From contig NZ_JAGOIT010000011.1 in assembly GCF_017995515.1 (NCBI RefSeq), positions 1 through 50,605 on the forward strand: a stretch of DNA of 50,605 nucleotides, in the 5' to 3' direction. This document shows positions 18,801 to 27,513 of this stretch, piece after piece. The DNA comes from Propionivibrio sp. Lineage in GTDB: Bacteria > Pseudomonadota > Gammaproteobacteria > Burkholderiales > Rhodocyclaceae. The notes beneath the pieces are model-generated. The model worked only from the letters and a program-made list of their open reading frames with translations, did not search any database and was not told the DNA's origin. The number at the start of each line of letters is the position of its first letter. Position 1 is the stretch's first letter. The translations under genes and the position numbers were made by a program.

Positions 18801-21452
18801 ATCAACCGTCTTGGTCTGGCACTCGAACACGCCTTGTTGCGGCGTGACAACTCGGCGCAGCGTGCCAGCGCCGAAGCGATTGCCACGGTCGCCTGCGCGA
18901 TCGGCGAGCTGAACGCGATGCTCGAGACGGTGACCCTCAAGCGGGTGCCGGACGAGGCTGGCGAACTCGTTGGCTCGCTGGACGCACTCTATCCGGTCGT
19001 GACCCTTTCGGCGCCAGCCGCACCGGCGGATTCGGCCGAACCGGAAGTCCTGGCGGAAGCAGCCGCAGGAGCCGGACCGGATGCCGCGAAACCCGAGGCG
19101 GCAACGCCGTCGGCACCGGTCGACAGCATTCCGCAATTGCCCGACGAAATCGACGAGCAGTTGCTGCCGATCTTCCTCGAGGAAGCGCTCGACCTCAGTC
19201 AGAGCATCGCCGCGCAGATGCGCGCGTGGCGCAGCGATCCCGCCAGTGCCGAGCCGGTGCGTACGCTGGCCCGCCTCCTGCATACGCTCAAAGGTAGTGC
19301 GCGCATGGCCGGCGCAATGCGCCTGGGTGAAATTACGCATGCGATCGAGACGCGCGTAGACGAAGCGAGCCGCTCCGGCGCTGTGACGCTGGAGACTATC
19401 GACGAAATTCACGCGTCGCTCGACGCCGTACAGCAGATCATCGAACGCCTGCAAAGCGGCGAATCGCTGGCGCAACCGCTGGCGACCACGCCCGAGCCGG
19501 ACGCAGTTCCGGTACCCTCGGCTGTCTCCGCCGCGGCGACGCCTGCCGAATCAGGCGCCGTCTCAACGCAGGCAGAGCGCCGGGCGGATCGTGCGCGTAT
19601 CGCGGAAGTGGAGGCGGAAGCCGACCCGACGGCGCAGCGATCAACGCTGCGTGTTCGCTCCGATCTGGTTGATCGCTTGGTGAATGAGGCTGGCGAGTTG
19701 TCGATTGCGCGTTCGCGGATCGAAGGCGAGATGCGCAGCCTGAAGGAGTCGTTGCTCGACTTGACGGAAAACGTCATTCGTCTGCGTCGCCAACTGCGCG
19801 AGATCGAAATTCAGGCCGAATCGCAGATGCAGTCGCGGACGGCGCAGGCCGACGAACATCATGCCGGCTTCGATCCGCTGGAGTTCGACCGCTTCACCCG
19901 CTTCCAGGAATTGACGCGGATGATGGCCGAGTCGGTCAACGACGTGGCGACCGTTCAGCAGAATCTCCTGAAGAACCTGGACGACGCCAACGCGGCGATC
20001 ATCGCCCAGGCGCGTCTGAACCGCGAGGTTCAGCAGGAATTGATGTCCGTGCGCATGGTCCCTTTCGGCAGCCTTGCCGATCGCCTCTACCGTATCGTCC
20101 GCCAGACCTCGAAGGAGCTGAACAAGCGCGTCAATCTTGAAATCAAGGGTAGCCAGGTCGAACTCGACCGCAGCGTGCTGGACAAGATGGCTGCGCCGCT
20201 CGAGCACTTGCTGCGCAATGCCGTCGTGCACGGTGTCGAGGACCGCGAGACGCGAGTGCAGCAGGGCAAGCCGGAGATCGGCGAAATCTCGCTCGCCCTC
20301 AAGCAGGAAGGCAACGAAATCATCCTCAGTTTTGCCGACGACGGTGCCGGCCTCGATTTCGAGCGGATTCGCGCGCGCGGTATCGAAGCGGGCCTGCTGC
20401 AGGCCGATGAAGAGGTTGATGCCGAACGCCTGGCGAACCTGATTTTCACGCCCGGGTTTTCCACCGCGTCAGAGGTGTCGCAAGTTGCCGGCCGCGGTGT
20501 CGGCATGGATGTGGTGAAAACCGAGGTCGGCAGCCTTGGCGGCCGGATTGAAACGCTCTCCACGCAGGGGGGGGGGACGGAGTTTCGTCTCTACATTCCG
20601 CTGACGCTTGCCGTAACCAAGGCGCTGATCGTGCGCGCGGGCGGCAAGCGCTACGCGATTCCGTCGGTGATGATCGAGCAGGTGCTCGATCTGAAGGAAG
20701 CTGCGTTGAGCCGTATTCGCGAAGCGGGAACCGCCGAATGGATGGGGCACCACTATCCGTTCAGCTATCTGCCGCATCTCCTCGGCGAGCAGCAGGCGTT
20801 GCCGGAACAGCGCCGACAGTACTGGACGCTCCTGTTGCGCAGCGGCGATCGGAGAATTTCCGTCCAGGTCGACGAGTTGATGGGCAACGAGGAAATCGTC
20901 GTCAAGAACATTGGCCCGCAGCTAGCGCGTGTGGTCGGCATCAACGGTGCCACGGTGCTCAGCGGTGGTCAGGTCGTTCTGATCCTCAATCCGGTCGCAC
21001 TGGCTAGCCGTGCACGGAGCATCGAACCGCAGAACCATTTGGCAGCGATGCCGGAGGCTGCCGAGGTTTCGACGTTGCCGACGGTCATGGTTGTTGATGA
21101 TTCGCTGACCGTGCGCAAGATCACCGGCCGCTTGTTGGCGCGCGAAGGCTATCAGGTGCTGCTGGCGAAGGACGGCGTCGAGGCGCTGGAGCAACTGCTC
21201 GACATCGTCCCGGACGTCATGCTCGTCGATATCGAGATGCCGCGCATGGACGGCTTCGATCTAACCCGCAACGTGCGCGCCGACGAGCGCCTGAAATCGA
21301 TACCGATCATCATGATCACGTCGCGCACGGCCGAAAAGCACCGCACCTACGCGTTCGAGATCGGCGTCAATCACTACCTCGGCAAGCCGTATCAGGAAGA
21401 CGAACTGCTCGGCCTCGTCGCGGACTACGTCACGAAGCAACGGCACGTTTGA
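15804..21452 (+). CDS. chpA: Hybrid chemotaxis histidine kinase ChpA/PilL
   Basis: This 1882-aa CheA-type kinase of the Pil-Chp system phosphorylates PilG and PilH. The N-terminal 700 residues are helical Hpt-like modules without clear His motifs; a degenerate block HLHQVQG lies at 53-59. Clear phosphotransfer sites are HTLKGSGRMVG at H730 and HTLKGSARMAG at H1160, and a partial one is AAHTLAG at H986. The kinase core has the N box HLLRNAVVHG (1468-1477), DDGAGLDF and GRGVGMDVVK. A CheW-like domain and a C-terminal receiver (D1809 in LVDIEMPRMDGFD) follow. The Pseudomonas protein is longer (about 2470 aa), so this is a shorter version. The 3' end overlaps the convergent photolyase gene by 23 bp. 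Runs of G8 (18242-18249) and G10 (20567-20576) interrupt otherwise ordinary codon use. Confidence 0.93.
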   Translation: MNAATEFDVGPLTWVKSEIDLALGRADQALEQYAKSLEAGEGDLTQIRFSRTHLHQVQGALTIVGLDGVTQFAEALEAMLLSIEERAFAGDAASIALAHRALAMIGHYLDGLINGQPNQPLRLLAVYREIQAARGLSRISATDLFFPDLSARPPRRDTPATKLAQEGFHKLLRLERGRFQRGFLAWLRNPKDRSGLSDMLAAVRRIEDTQESAAARSFWWVATGFLSALAEGAVQDEVNAKQLCARIDLQIRRLLDGSRNVAERLVRDALYFVATADSSSDAVQSIKSAYQLQSAVPGADAEAPVPEETLRRKLREVITSTEEAWNKFCAGSAQALPLFREHANGLSALVDRLGNTDFRRLAQAIAAAAKWLAEDGSRHSEALAMEIATAILLTQNAQENFQRLGSDFAHQVDVTVARIHGCIAGKLPPPGSEIPLLDEMSRQAQEKLLIGQVAKEIQSNLVQIEQVLDGFFRDVAKRNELEGLDVPLKQVIGALTMMRQDAAVAALRDCADEIRRFVDTGYEPQEADFEQVADRLSMIGFFIDAMQHGAADFAEFSRRMQAHLADEPEDAEEVAADEVSVSVEQEVEQQKVEARALLDALKAQPEDSQLREELKSNLTALKNDADLVADSSLAEQAKAVLSVLERGGAAAPQLELAMASLKPQQADLPAPSAETIELSQASTEEIDAELLDIFLEEANEVLATIDENTRLLQGQTHNVEYLTTIRRSFHTLKGSGRMVGLKDVGEAAWAVEQTLNLWLRKELEVGTALLDMIRLAYSLFSNWVRLLETREGAAPDPTALIALAESLRLSGEEGGAIPPVVQDLAQPAAPEPAPTQGGEITIPEFGEAPQNDLDTLATIVAQEGAEIITVDFSPLEAPLAANEDDGFGIPEADERGLAETSAQESLAIEGVGPIAEMLAEPTTASPAGEVQDIPVRPHQTVTISPVLYEIFSEEASGHLATLQKELAALERNELLPTPHAMYRAAHTLAGISATVGLDPINRLGLALEHALLRRDNSAQRASAEAIATVACAIGELNAMLETVTLKRVPDEAGELVGSLDALYPVVTLSAPAAPADSAEPEVLAEAAAGAGPDAAKPEAATPSAPVDSIPQLPDEIDEQLLPIFLEEALDLSQSIAAQMRAWRSDPASAEPVRTLARLLHTLKGSARMAGAMRLGEITHAIETRVDEASRSGAVTLETIDEIHASLDAVQQIIERLQSGESLAQPLATTPEPDAVPVPSAVSAAATPAESGAVSTQAERRADRARIAEVEAEADPTAQRSTLRVRSDLVDRLVNEAGELSIARSRIEGEMRSLKESLLDLTENVIRLRRQLREIEIQAESQMQSRTAQADEHHAGFDPLEFDRFTRFQELTRMMAESVNDVATVQQNLLKNLDDANAAIIAQARLNREVQQELMSVRMVPFGSLADRLYRIVRQTSKELNKRVNLEIKGSQVELDRSVLDKMAAPLEHLLRNAVVHGVEDRETRVQQGKPEIGEISLALKQEGNEIILSFADDGAGLDFERIRARGIEAGLLQADEEVDAERLANLIFTPGFSTASEVSQVAGRGVGMDVVKTEVGSLGGRIETLSTQGGGTEFRLYIPLTLAVTKALIVRAGGKRYAIPSVMIEQVLDLKEAALSRIREAGTAEWMGHHYPFSYLPHLLGEQQALPEQRRQYWTLLLRSGDRRISVQVDELMGNEEIVVKNIGPQLARVVGINGATVLSGGQVVLILNPVALASRARSIEPQNHLAAMPEAAEVSTLPTVMVVDDSLTVRKITGRLLAREGYQVLLAKDGVEALEQLLDIVPDVMLVDIEMPRMDGFDLTRNVRADERLKSIPIIMITSRTAEKHRTYAFEIGVNHYLGKPYQEDELLGLVADYVTKQRHV
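20567..20576 (+). repeat. G10 homopolymer inside the chpA kinase domain
   Basis: Ten consecutive G encode the end of a Gln codon plus three GGG glycine codons in the ATP-lid motif STQGGGTEF. Neighbouring glycines mostly use GGC. The tract is a potential slippage site; a one-base change would remove the CheW-like and receiver domains. Confidence 0.7.
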
Positions 21453-22878
21453 CGATGGCGTAGCGGGCCAGTGTCGCTCGCCGCGCCGCGTCGTGTTCGA
21501 CGATCGGGGGCGGCGTGTCGCGTCCAACAATCACGCCGCATGCCGATTGCAGGCTGGCGTCCATCATCCACGGCGCGTGGATATACCGGTCCGGTACGTT
21601 GGCGAGTTCGGGCAGGTAGCGGCGGATGAAACGACCGTCGGGGTCGAAGCGCTCCGATTGCGTTATCGGATTGAAAACGCGGAAGTACGGCCGTGCGTCA
21701 CAACCGCTCGATGCGGCCCATTGCCAACCTCCATTGTTGGCCGACAAGTCAAAGTCGTTGAGGTGCTGGGCAAAGTACGCGTCGCCGCGTCGCCAGTCGA
21801 TGCCAAGATCTTTGGTCAGGAACGAGGCGACGACCATGCGCAGGCGGTTGTGCATGTAGCCGCGTCTGTTCAGCTGTCGCATGGCGGCGTCGACCAGCGG
21901 ATACCCCGTTTCGCCGTTGCACCAGGCGGCGAATTGCGCGTCGGCGAGCGCGCCTTGCTCCCACTCGATCGCATCGTGCTCGGGCTTGAATGATCGTTCG
22001 ACCACGTGCGGAAAGTGGTCGAGGATCATGAAGTAGAACTCGCGCCAAACCAGCTCCGAGAGCCACGTGGCTGCACCATTGTCGCTCTGCGCCGCGCCGC
22101 GGGTGAGCGCCTGCGCGACCAGTTCCCGGATCGAGATCGTGCCGAAACGGAGATGCACTGAGAGATAAGAAACGCCCTTGATCGCAGGATAGTCGCGCCG
22201 CTCGGCATAGTGCGCGATGCGCCTTAAGAAGTCGTCGGCCAGACCGCGTGCACCGCGCATGCCGGGCGTGATCCCGAGGCTGCCGAGGTTTGTCGGCTGG
22301 AAACCGAGTTCGCGCAGCGATGGCAGTGCGTTGAGACCGGCTGGTTTGGCCAGTGTGCCGTGCTCGGAGAGATGGGGCGCCAGATCGTCGTCGGAGAGGC
22401 GCTTCAGCCAGGCGCGCTTGTAGGGGGTAAAAACCGTGAAGGGATTGCCGGCGAGCGATAACACCTCGGGCCCGTCAAGGATCACTTGGTCCTTGAAGCA
22501 CTCGAAGCCGATGCCGTGGCGCTCCAGTTCGGCCGAGACGCGCGCGTCGCGGGCTTTTGCCTGCGGCTCGTAGTCACGGTTGGCGAACACGGCGTCAACG
22601 CCGAGTTCTCGCGCTAGTTGGGGGATTGCGTCTACTGCGCGTGCGTGCCTGACGATGAGGCCTCCGCCGCGTCGCTGAAAAGCCAAGTCGAGTTCGGCGA
22701 GCGAGCTGTGAATGAATTCGACACGGCGGTCATGCGCGTTCGGCAACGCGTCGAGAATGTCGCGGTCGAAAACGAACGCGCAAAACACCGAACGCGCTCG
22801 GCGCAGGGCCGCGCTGAGCGCGGCATGATCGTAGTCGCGCAGATCGCGCCGGAACCAGACGAGGACGGAGTCGAACAT
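21430..22878 (-). CDS. phrB: Deoxyribodipyrimidine photolyase
   Basis: This 482-aa class I CPD photolyase repairs cyclobutane pyrimidine dimers with light. The N-terminal antenna-binding domain begins with VWFRRDLRDYDHAAL. The C-terminal FAD domain has ELVWREFYF, DAAMRQLNRRGYMHNRLRMV and NNGGWQWAASSG, followed by the FNPITQ block. Length and order fit the family. The start ATG is preceded by AAAGGT on its strand. It is divergent from yqgE (47-bp gap) and its 3' end overlaps chpA tail-to-tail. Confidence 0.94.
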   Translation of the reverse strand: MFDSVLVWFRRDLRDYDHAALSAALRRARSVFCAFVFDRDILDALPNAHDRRVEFIHSSLAELDLAFQRRGGGLIVRHARAVDAIPQLARELGVDAVFANRDYEPQAKARDARVSAELERHGIGFECFKDQVILDGPEVLSLAGNPFTVFTPYKRAWLKRLSDDDLAPHLSEHGTLAKPAGLNALPSLRELGFQPTNLGSLGITPGMRGARGLADDFLRRIAHYAERRDYPAIKGVSYLSVHLRFGTISIRELVAQALTRGAAQSDNGAATWLSELVWREFYFMILDHFPHVVERSFKPEHDAIEWEQGALADAQFAAWCNGETGYPLVDAAMRQLNRRGYMHNRLRMVVASFLTKDLGIDWRRGDAYFAQHLNDFDLSANNGGWQWAASSGCDARPYFRVFNPITQSERFDPDGRFIRRYLPELANVPDRYIHAPWMMDASLQSACGVIVGRDTPPPIVEHDAARRATLARYAIVKRAVAS

Positions 22879-22887
22879 GGATTACCT

Positions 22888-22916
22888 TTGTCTGAGTCGC
22901 ATGCGGCGTTTAAAAT
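22888..22916 (+). promoter_or_regulatory. Promoter of the yqgE-ruvX-pyrRBC' operon
   Basis: TTGTCT at 22888-22893 and TAAAAT at 22911-22916 are spaced by exactly 17 bp. The predicted start point, near 22923, lies only about 3 nt before the ATG at 22926 and about 12 nt before the second ATG at 22935. Either the mRNA is leaderless or the second ATG is used. Confidence 0.5.
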
Positions 22917-22925
22917 AGGTCGGCT

Positions 22926-23486
22926 ATGCAAAGCATGAATCTCACCAATCATTTTCTCATCGCCATGCCGGCGATGGATGACCCTTATTTTTCCGAGTCG
23001 CTGATCTTTATCGCCGAGCACAACGATCAGGGCGCATTGGGTTTGATCGTCAATCGTCCGATCGAACTCAACCTCGCTGCGCTGTTCGAGAAGATCGACG
23101 TGGCGCTGGAAGCCGCGGATGTTGGCAAGCTCCCGGTGTACTTCGGCGGCCCGGTGCAGACCGATCGCGGCTTTGTCCTGCATCGCCCGCTCGGCAACTG
23201 GCAATCGACGCTCGCTGTGACGCCCGAGCTTGGGCTCACGAGTTCGCGCGACGTTCTCCAGGCGCTGGGCCACGACGGCGAACCCGGCGAGATATTGGTG
23301 ACGCTTGGGTACTCCGGCTGGGGGGCAGGGCAGCTCGAGCACGAGCTGGCGCAGAACGCCTGGCTGACGGTGCCGGCGAATCTCCACATTCTCTTCGAGT
23401 TGCCCTTCGAGGAGCGCTTGCCGTCGGCGCTGGAGGCGCTCGGCGTCGATTTTGCCAACCTGTCCGGGATGGCTGGGCATGCCTGA
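22926..23486 (+). CDS. yqgE: YqgE/AlgH family protein
   Basis: This 186-aa protein of the UPF0301 (YqgE/AlgH) family has the conserved N-terminus [17 protein letters not shown] and the core [11 protein letters not shown] and [15 protein letters not shown]. Its biochemical role is not established; it is almost always next to ruvX, as here. ATG 22926 or ATG 22935 could be the start (three residues difference). It overlaps ruvX by 8 bp. Confidence 0.9.
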   Translation: MQSMNLTNHFLIAMPAMDDPYFSESLIFIAEHNDQGALGLIVNRPIELNLAALFEKIDVALEAADVGKLPVYFGGPVQTDRGFVLHRPLGNWQSTLAVTPELGLTSSRDVLQALGHDGEPGEILVTLGYSGWGAGQLEHELAQNAWLTVPANLHILFELPFEERLPSALEALGVDFANLSGMAGHA

Positions 23487-23949
23487 GGCGCCTGTTCGCC
23501 AAGCCGGCACCATTCTGGCCTTCGATTTCGGGGTGAAACGGATCGGCGTCGCGGTCGGCGAATGGCCGCTGGCGCAGGCGCACCCGCTGACGACGATTCA
23601 CGGTGAGGCCAACGCCGTGCGCTTTGCCGCGATCGAGGCCCTGCTCAAGGAATGGCGGCCGGTTTCGCTCGTCGTCGGCCTGCCCCTGGCGCTCGATGGC
23701 AGTGCGCACGAGATGACGGCGCGTTCCACCCGCTTTGCCAACCAGTTGCGCGGCCGCTTCGGTCTGCCCGTCGATTACGCCGAAGAGCGCCTCAGTTCGG
23801 TCGAGGCCGAGGGGCGTTTGCGCGCCGGCGGCCATAACGCCAAGAGCGCGCGCGAACACGTCGACGCGCTGGCCGCGCAGATCATCTTGCAGTGTTTTTT
23901 TGAACGATTTTCCGAAGAATCCAGGAACCCAGCCTACCATGTTGCCTAA
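23479..23949 (+). CDS. ruvX: Putative pre-16S rRNA nuclease YqgF/RuvX
   Basis: This 156-aa protein has an RNase H-like fold. It shows [15 protein letters not shown] with the first acidic residue, [22 protein letters not shown] with the second, and the C-terminal Asp in [11 protein letters not shown]. It processes the 5' end of 16S rRNA in E. coli. The start ATG 23479 lies inside the end of yqgE (8-bp overlap) and its own end overlaps pyrR by 11 bp. A run of seven T at 23895-23901 lies near the 3' end and the last 15 residues are unusual for the family. Confidence 0.9.
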   Translation: MPEAPVRQAGTILAFDFGVKRIGVAVGEWPLAQAHPLTTIHGEANAVRFAAIEALLKEWRPVSLVVGLPLALDGSAHEMTARSTRFANQLRGRFGLPVDYAEERLSSVEAEGRLRAGGHNAKSAREHVDALAAQIILQCFFERFSEESRNPAYHVA

Positions 23950-24445
23950 CCAACTCCCGGACGCCGAAGCGCAGTGCGTCGAACTTGCCAATCTCATTCG
24001 TCCGCAACTGCAGCCGAACACCGTGCTCGTCGGCATCCATAGCGGCGGCGCCTGGGTCGCACGCCGGCTGCGTGAACTGCTCGGTCTGGAGGGCGAAGTC
24101 GGGCTGATCGACGTTTCGTTCTATCGCGACGATTTCGGTGAAAAGGGGCTGCATCCGCAGGTGAAACCGACGTCGATCCCCTTCGACGTCGAGGATCGGC
24201 CGATCATCCTGGTCGACGACGTCCTCTACACCGGGCGCACGACGCGCGCCGCGATCAACGAGTTGTTCGATTACGGACGCCCCGCCAACATCAAGCTCGC
24301 CGTGCTCGCCGACCGCGGTGGGCGGGAGCTGCCGATCTGCGCCGAGTTCTGCGCCTGGCAGGCTGAACTTGACGACGCCGAGGAGCTTGTTCTGGTGCCG
24401 GCTGAAGATGGCCGGCTGCAATGGAGGTGCGACGGCCATGCATAA
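23939..24445 (+). CDS. pyrR: Bifunctional pyr operon regulator / uracil phosphoribosyltransferase
   Basis: The protein has 168 aa. Its phosphoribosyltransferase fold carries the PRPP loop [16 protein letters not shown] and the N-terminal [10 protein letters not shown]. PyrR homologues bind pyr mRNA in Gram-positive bacteria; in proteobacteria the RNA-binding role is less clear and the enzymatic salvage role may dominate. It overlaps ruvX (11 bp) and pyrB (8 bp). No attenuator is visible between it and pyrB. Confidence 0.88.
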   Translation: MLPNQLPDAEAQCVELANLIRPQLQPNTVLVGIHSGGAWVARRLRELLGLEGEVGLIDVSFYRDDFGEKGLHPQVKPTSIPFDVEDRPIILVDDVLYTGRTTRAAINELFDYGRPANIKLAVLADRGGRELPICAEFCAWQAELDDAEELVLVPAEDGRLQWRCDGHA

Positions 24446-25397
24446 CCCGCAACTCAACGCCAACGGCGAACTGGCGCATCTCCTATCGATCGACGGCCTG
24501 CCGCGCTCGATCCTGACGCAGATCCTCGATACGGCGTCGAGCTTTCTCGAAGTCTCCGACCGCGACGTGAAGAAGGTGCCGCTTCTGCGCGGCAAGAGCG
24601 TCTTCAACCTGTTCTTCGAGAATTCGACGCGTACGCGCACGACCTTCGAAATCGCTGCCAAGCGCCTTTCGGCCGACGTCATCAACCTCGACGTCGCGCG
24701 TTCGTCGACGGCCAAGGGCGAGACGCTGCTCGACACCATCGACAATCTCGTCGCCATGCACGCCGACATGTTCGTCGTCCGCCACGCTTCGTCCGGCGCG
24801 CCCTACCTGATCGTCGAACACCTGCGCCGCCTCGGGCGCTCCGACGTGCACGTGGTGAACGCCGGCGACGGCCGGCACGCGCACCCGACGCAGGGCTTGC
24901 TCGACATGTACACGATCCGTCACTACAAGAAGGATTTTGCCAACCTCACCGTCGCCATCGTCGGCGACATCCTGCATTCACGCGTCGCGCGTTCCGACAT
25001 TCATGCGCTGACCACGCTCGGTGCCGCCGAAGTGCGCGCCGTCGGTCCGCAGACCTTGCTGCCGACGGCGATCGAGAAAATGGGCGTGCGCGTCTGCCAC
25101 GATCTCAAGGAGGGGCTCGCCGGTTGCGACGTGGTCATCATGCTGCGCCTGCAGAACGAGCGGATGAACGGAGCATTGCTGCCCTCGGCGCGCGAGTACT
25201 TCAAGTGTTACGGCCTGACGCCCGAGATGCTGGCGCTGGCCCGGCCGGACGCCATCGTGATGCATCCGGGACCGATGAACCGCGGCGTCGAGATTGCCTC
25301 GGAAGTCGCCGATGGCGCGCAGGCCGTCATCCTTCCGCAGGTCACCTTCGGTATCGCGGTGCGCATGGCGGTCATGAGTATTCTGGCGGGGAACTGA
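24438..25397 (+). CDS. pyrB: Aspartate carbamoyltransferase catalytic chain
   Basis: This 319-aa enzyme condenses carbamoyl phosphate with aspartate in pyrimidine synthesis. The carbamoyl-phosphate site [13 protein letters not shown] and the conserved [16 protein letters not shown] are intact; [11 protein letters not shown] lies near the C-terminus. ATG 24438 starts inside pyrR. No regulatory pyrI gene follows. Instead the next gene is an inactive dihydroorotase homologue, the pairing known from the dodecameric ATCase of pseudomonads. Confidence 0.94.
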   Translation: MHNPQLNANGELAHLLSIDGLPRSILTQILDTASSFLEVSDRDVKKVPLLRGKSVFNLFFENSTRTRTTFEIAAKRLSADVINLDVARSSTAKGETLLDTIDNLVAMHADMFVVRHASSGAPYLIVEHLRRLGRSDVHVVNAGDGRHAHPTQGLLDMYTIRHYKKDFANLTVAIVGDILHSRVARSDIHALTTLGAAEVRAVGPQTLLPTAIEKMGVRVCHDLKEGLAGCDVVIMLRLQNERMNGALLPSAREYFKCYGLTPEMLALARPDAIVMHPGPMNRGVEIASEVADGAQAVILPQVTFGIAVRMAVMSILAGN

Positions 25398-25400
25398 GTA

Positions 25401-26675
25401 ATGCAAGATCAAGTGAAGAAAATAAGGGTACATATCCAGGGCGGACGGGTCATCGATCCGAAGTCGGGCTTCGACGCCCTTGCCGACCTCTATATCGCCG
25501 ATGGACTCATCGCTGCCATTGGCGCGCGGCCTGAGGGATTCGAGCCCGACACCGTCATCGATGCAAGCGGCAGGATCGTCTGCCCAGGCTTGGTGGACCT
25601 GTCCACTCGCCTTGGCAGTCTTGGCTCGGAACTCGCAGCCGCCGTTGCGGGTGGCGTGACCGCCGTCGCCTGTCCGCCGGACACCAATCCGCCGCTCGAC
25701 GAACCGGGGCTTGTCGAACGCCTGGTGCGGCACAGCGAAGCGCTCGGTCTGGCGCGCGTGTTTCCGATCGGTGCGCTGACCCAGCAGCTGGCCGGCGAGA
25801 AACTGTCCGAGATGAACAGCCTGGCGCGTGCGGGCTGCCTTGCTTTCTCGCAGGCCAAGGAGCCCATCCTCGACACGCAGATCCTGTTCCGTGCCATGCA
25901 GTATGCAGCGACCTTCGGCTACACGGTCCATCTGCAGCCCGAGGATCACTACCTCGCGCGCGACGGCGTCGCACACGACGGCGAGGTTGCTTCGCGCCTC
26001 GGACTTGCCGGGATTCCGGTCTGCGCCGAGACGGTGGCGATCTCCACCGCGCTGCAACTCGCCGGCGAAACCGGCGCGCGCTTGCACTTTGCGCGTCTGT
26101 CGTCGGCGGCCGGTGTCGCGCTGGTGCGCAAGGCCAGGCAGCAGGGTGCGAAAGTCAGCTGTGATGTGGCGGTTCATCACCTGCATCTGTCGGAGGTCGA
26201 CATCGGCTATTTCGACAGCCACGCGCGCTTCGATCCGCCGCTGCGCTCGGGTGCCGACCGCGCGGCCTTGCGCGAAGCCGTCGGCGAGGGCTTGGCCGCG
26301 GTCTGCTCGGATCACTCGCCGGTCGACGAGGATGGCAAGCTGCTGCCGTTTGCCGAGGCGGTCCCCGGGGCGACCGGTCTCGAGTTGCTGTTGCCCTTGA
26401 CCCTGAAACTCGCCGAGGAAATGAAAATCCCGTTGGTCGCGGCGCTGGCGCGTGTGACCTGCGACCCTGCGGCCGTCCTCGGTATCGACGCCGGGACGTT
26501 GACGGTCGGCAAACCTGCCGACATTTGTGTTTTCGATGCACACGAACCTTGGCGCGTTCTACCCGATGCGCTGAAAAGCCAGGGCAAGAACACGCCGTTC
26601 ATCGGCTACGAGATGGCCGGCCGCGTCAGTGCGACGCTGGTCGGTGGTCGCCTCGTTTTCGCGCGCCAGGGTTAG
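25401..26675 (+). CDS. pyrC': Inactive dihydroorotase-like partner of ATCase (PyrC')
   Basis: This 424-aa amidohydrolase-fold protein aligns with type I dihydroorotase from end to end. The metal-binding DxHxHxR element has been replaced: residues 63-71 read GLVDLSTRL, where active enzymes have GLVDxHxHL. The following Arg/Glu/Pro region is also altered. The Asp-containing SDHSP block survives. This matches the non-catalytic PyrC' (PyrX) subunits that hold PyrB trimers together in some proteobacteria. A separate active dihydroorotase would be needed elsewhere in the genome. It follows pyrB by 3 bp and its stop overlaps the convergent yggU by 4 nt. Confidence 0.87.
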   Translation: MQDQVKKIRVHIQGGRVIDPKSGFDALADLYIADGLIAAIGARPEGFEPDTVIDASGRIVCPGLVDLSTRLGSLGSELAAAVAGGVTAVACPPDTNPPLDEPGLVERLVRHSEALGLARVFPIGALTQQLAGEKLSEMNSLARAGCLAFSQAKEPILDTQILFRAMQYAATFGYTVHLQPEDHYLARDGVAHDGEVASRLGLAGIPVCAETVAISTALQLAGETGARLHFARLSSAAGVALVRKARQQGAKVSCDVAVHHLHLSEVDIGYFDSHARFDPPLRSGADRAALREAVGEGLAAVCSDHSPVDEDGKLLPFAEAVPGATGLELLLPLTLKLAEEMKIPLVAALARVTCDPAAVLGIDAGTLTVGKPADICVFDAHEPWRVLPDALKSQGKNTPFIGYEMAGRVSATLVGGRLVFARQG

Positions 26676-26962
26676 TCAGGCAGCAGCCGCTGTGCCGTAT
26701 CGCGCGGCGCGGCGCTGATTTCCAGAACCTTGCGCCGCGACGTCTGGCCGCTCTTGAGCGAAACCGCCGATTTGGCGAGATCCAGCCGCTCGGCGACGAA
26801 GTCGACCAGGGCTGCGTTGGCTTTGCCGTCGACGGGCTGCGCGGCGAGGCGAATCTTCAGCGCGTCGCCATGCAGGCCGGCGACCTCCGTTTTCTTGGCA
26901 CCGGGTTGTATGTGCAGGGTCAGCGTCGTGCGTCCGCCGCTTTCCCTGAGCCAATCCGCCAT
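26672..26962 (-). CDS. yggU: DUF167 (YggU) family protein
   Basis: This 96-aa protein has the DUF167 core HIQPGAKKTEVAG and IRLAAQPVDGKANAALVDFVA, followed by SLKSGQTSRRKVLEI. Its function is unknown. It is the last gene of the yggS-proC-yggT-yggU cluster, starting 2 nt after the yggT stop. I set the start at 26962 because the frame upstream belongs to antisense noise inside yggT and proC. Confidence 0.9.
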   Translation of the reverse strand: MADWLRESGGRTTLTLHIQPGAKKTEVAGLHGDALKIRLAAQPVDGKANAALVDFVAERLDLAKSAVSLKSGQTSRRKVLEISAAPRDTAQRLLPD

Positions 26963-26964
26963 CG

Positions 26965-27498
26965 TCAAATGAAGATGAGGATGACCTGCGCCAGCAGGAT
27001 GGCAACCAGCGGCGACAGATCGATGTTGGCGATCGGCGGTACGACGCGCCGGATCGGGCCGAGGAAGACCTGCGTGATCTGATTGATCGGCCGGCCGATG
27101 GGCGAGTAAGGATTGACCCAGGAGAGCACGGCTTGCACGATCAGGAGGCCGATCAGCAGATAGATGCTGGTACGCAGGAGGGCGCGCAGGGCGCCGAAGA
27201 GGATAACGACGACGGGCACATCCGGCCCCGCCTGCAGGGCGACGGCGGCAAACAGAACGATGACCTGCAGCAGGTAGGCTGGCAGCAGGCTCGACAGGTC
27301 GAGACCGAAAACGCCGGGAATAACCTTGCGCAAGGGCAGGACCAGCCAGTTGGTCAGCTGCACGACGAAGGCGCCGATCTGGTTGCTGAACGAAACCCGG
27401 AAGAGCTGCATGAAGAAGCGCATCAGCAGCAGGATCGACAGGAACTCGGCGAGGGATTTCAGCAGGAAGAATCCGGCTTGATTGATAAGGTCGAACAT
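26965..27498 (-). CDS. yggT: YggT family membrane protein
   Basis: This 177-aa integral membrane protein has two YGGT repeats, each with two helices and a PLRKVIPG / PIRRVVPP motif. The family is linked to osmotic or K+ stress in E. coli, with no firm molecular function. It lies between proC (15-bp gap) and yggU (2-nt gap). Confidence 0.9.
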   Translation of the reverse strand: MFDLINQAGFFLLKSLAEFLSILLLMRFFMQLFRVSFSNQIGAFVVQLTNWLVLPLRKVIPGVFGLDLSSLLPAYLLQVIVLFAAVALQAGPDVPVVVILFGALRALLRTSIYLLIGLLIVQAVLSWVNPYSPIGRPINQITQVFLGPIRRVVPPIANIDLSPLVAILLAQVILIFI

Positions 27499-27513
27499 CG
27501 GATGTGTTGTCGT

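Noticed and set aside
25401..26675. Catalytically active dihydroorotase
   Set aside because: Both His of the HxH metal site are absent, so an active enzyme is unlikely despite full-length similarity.
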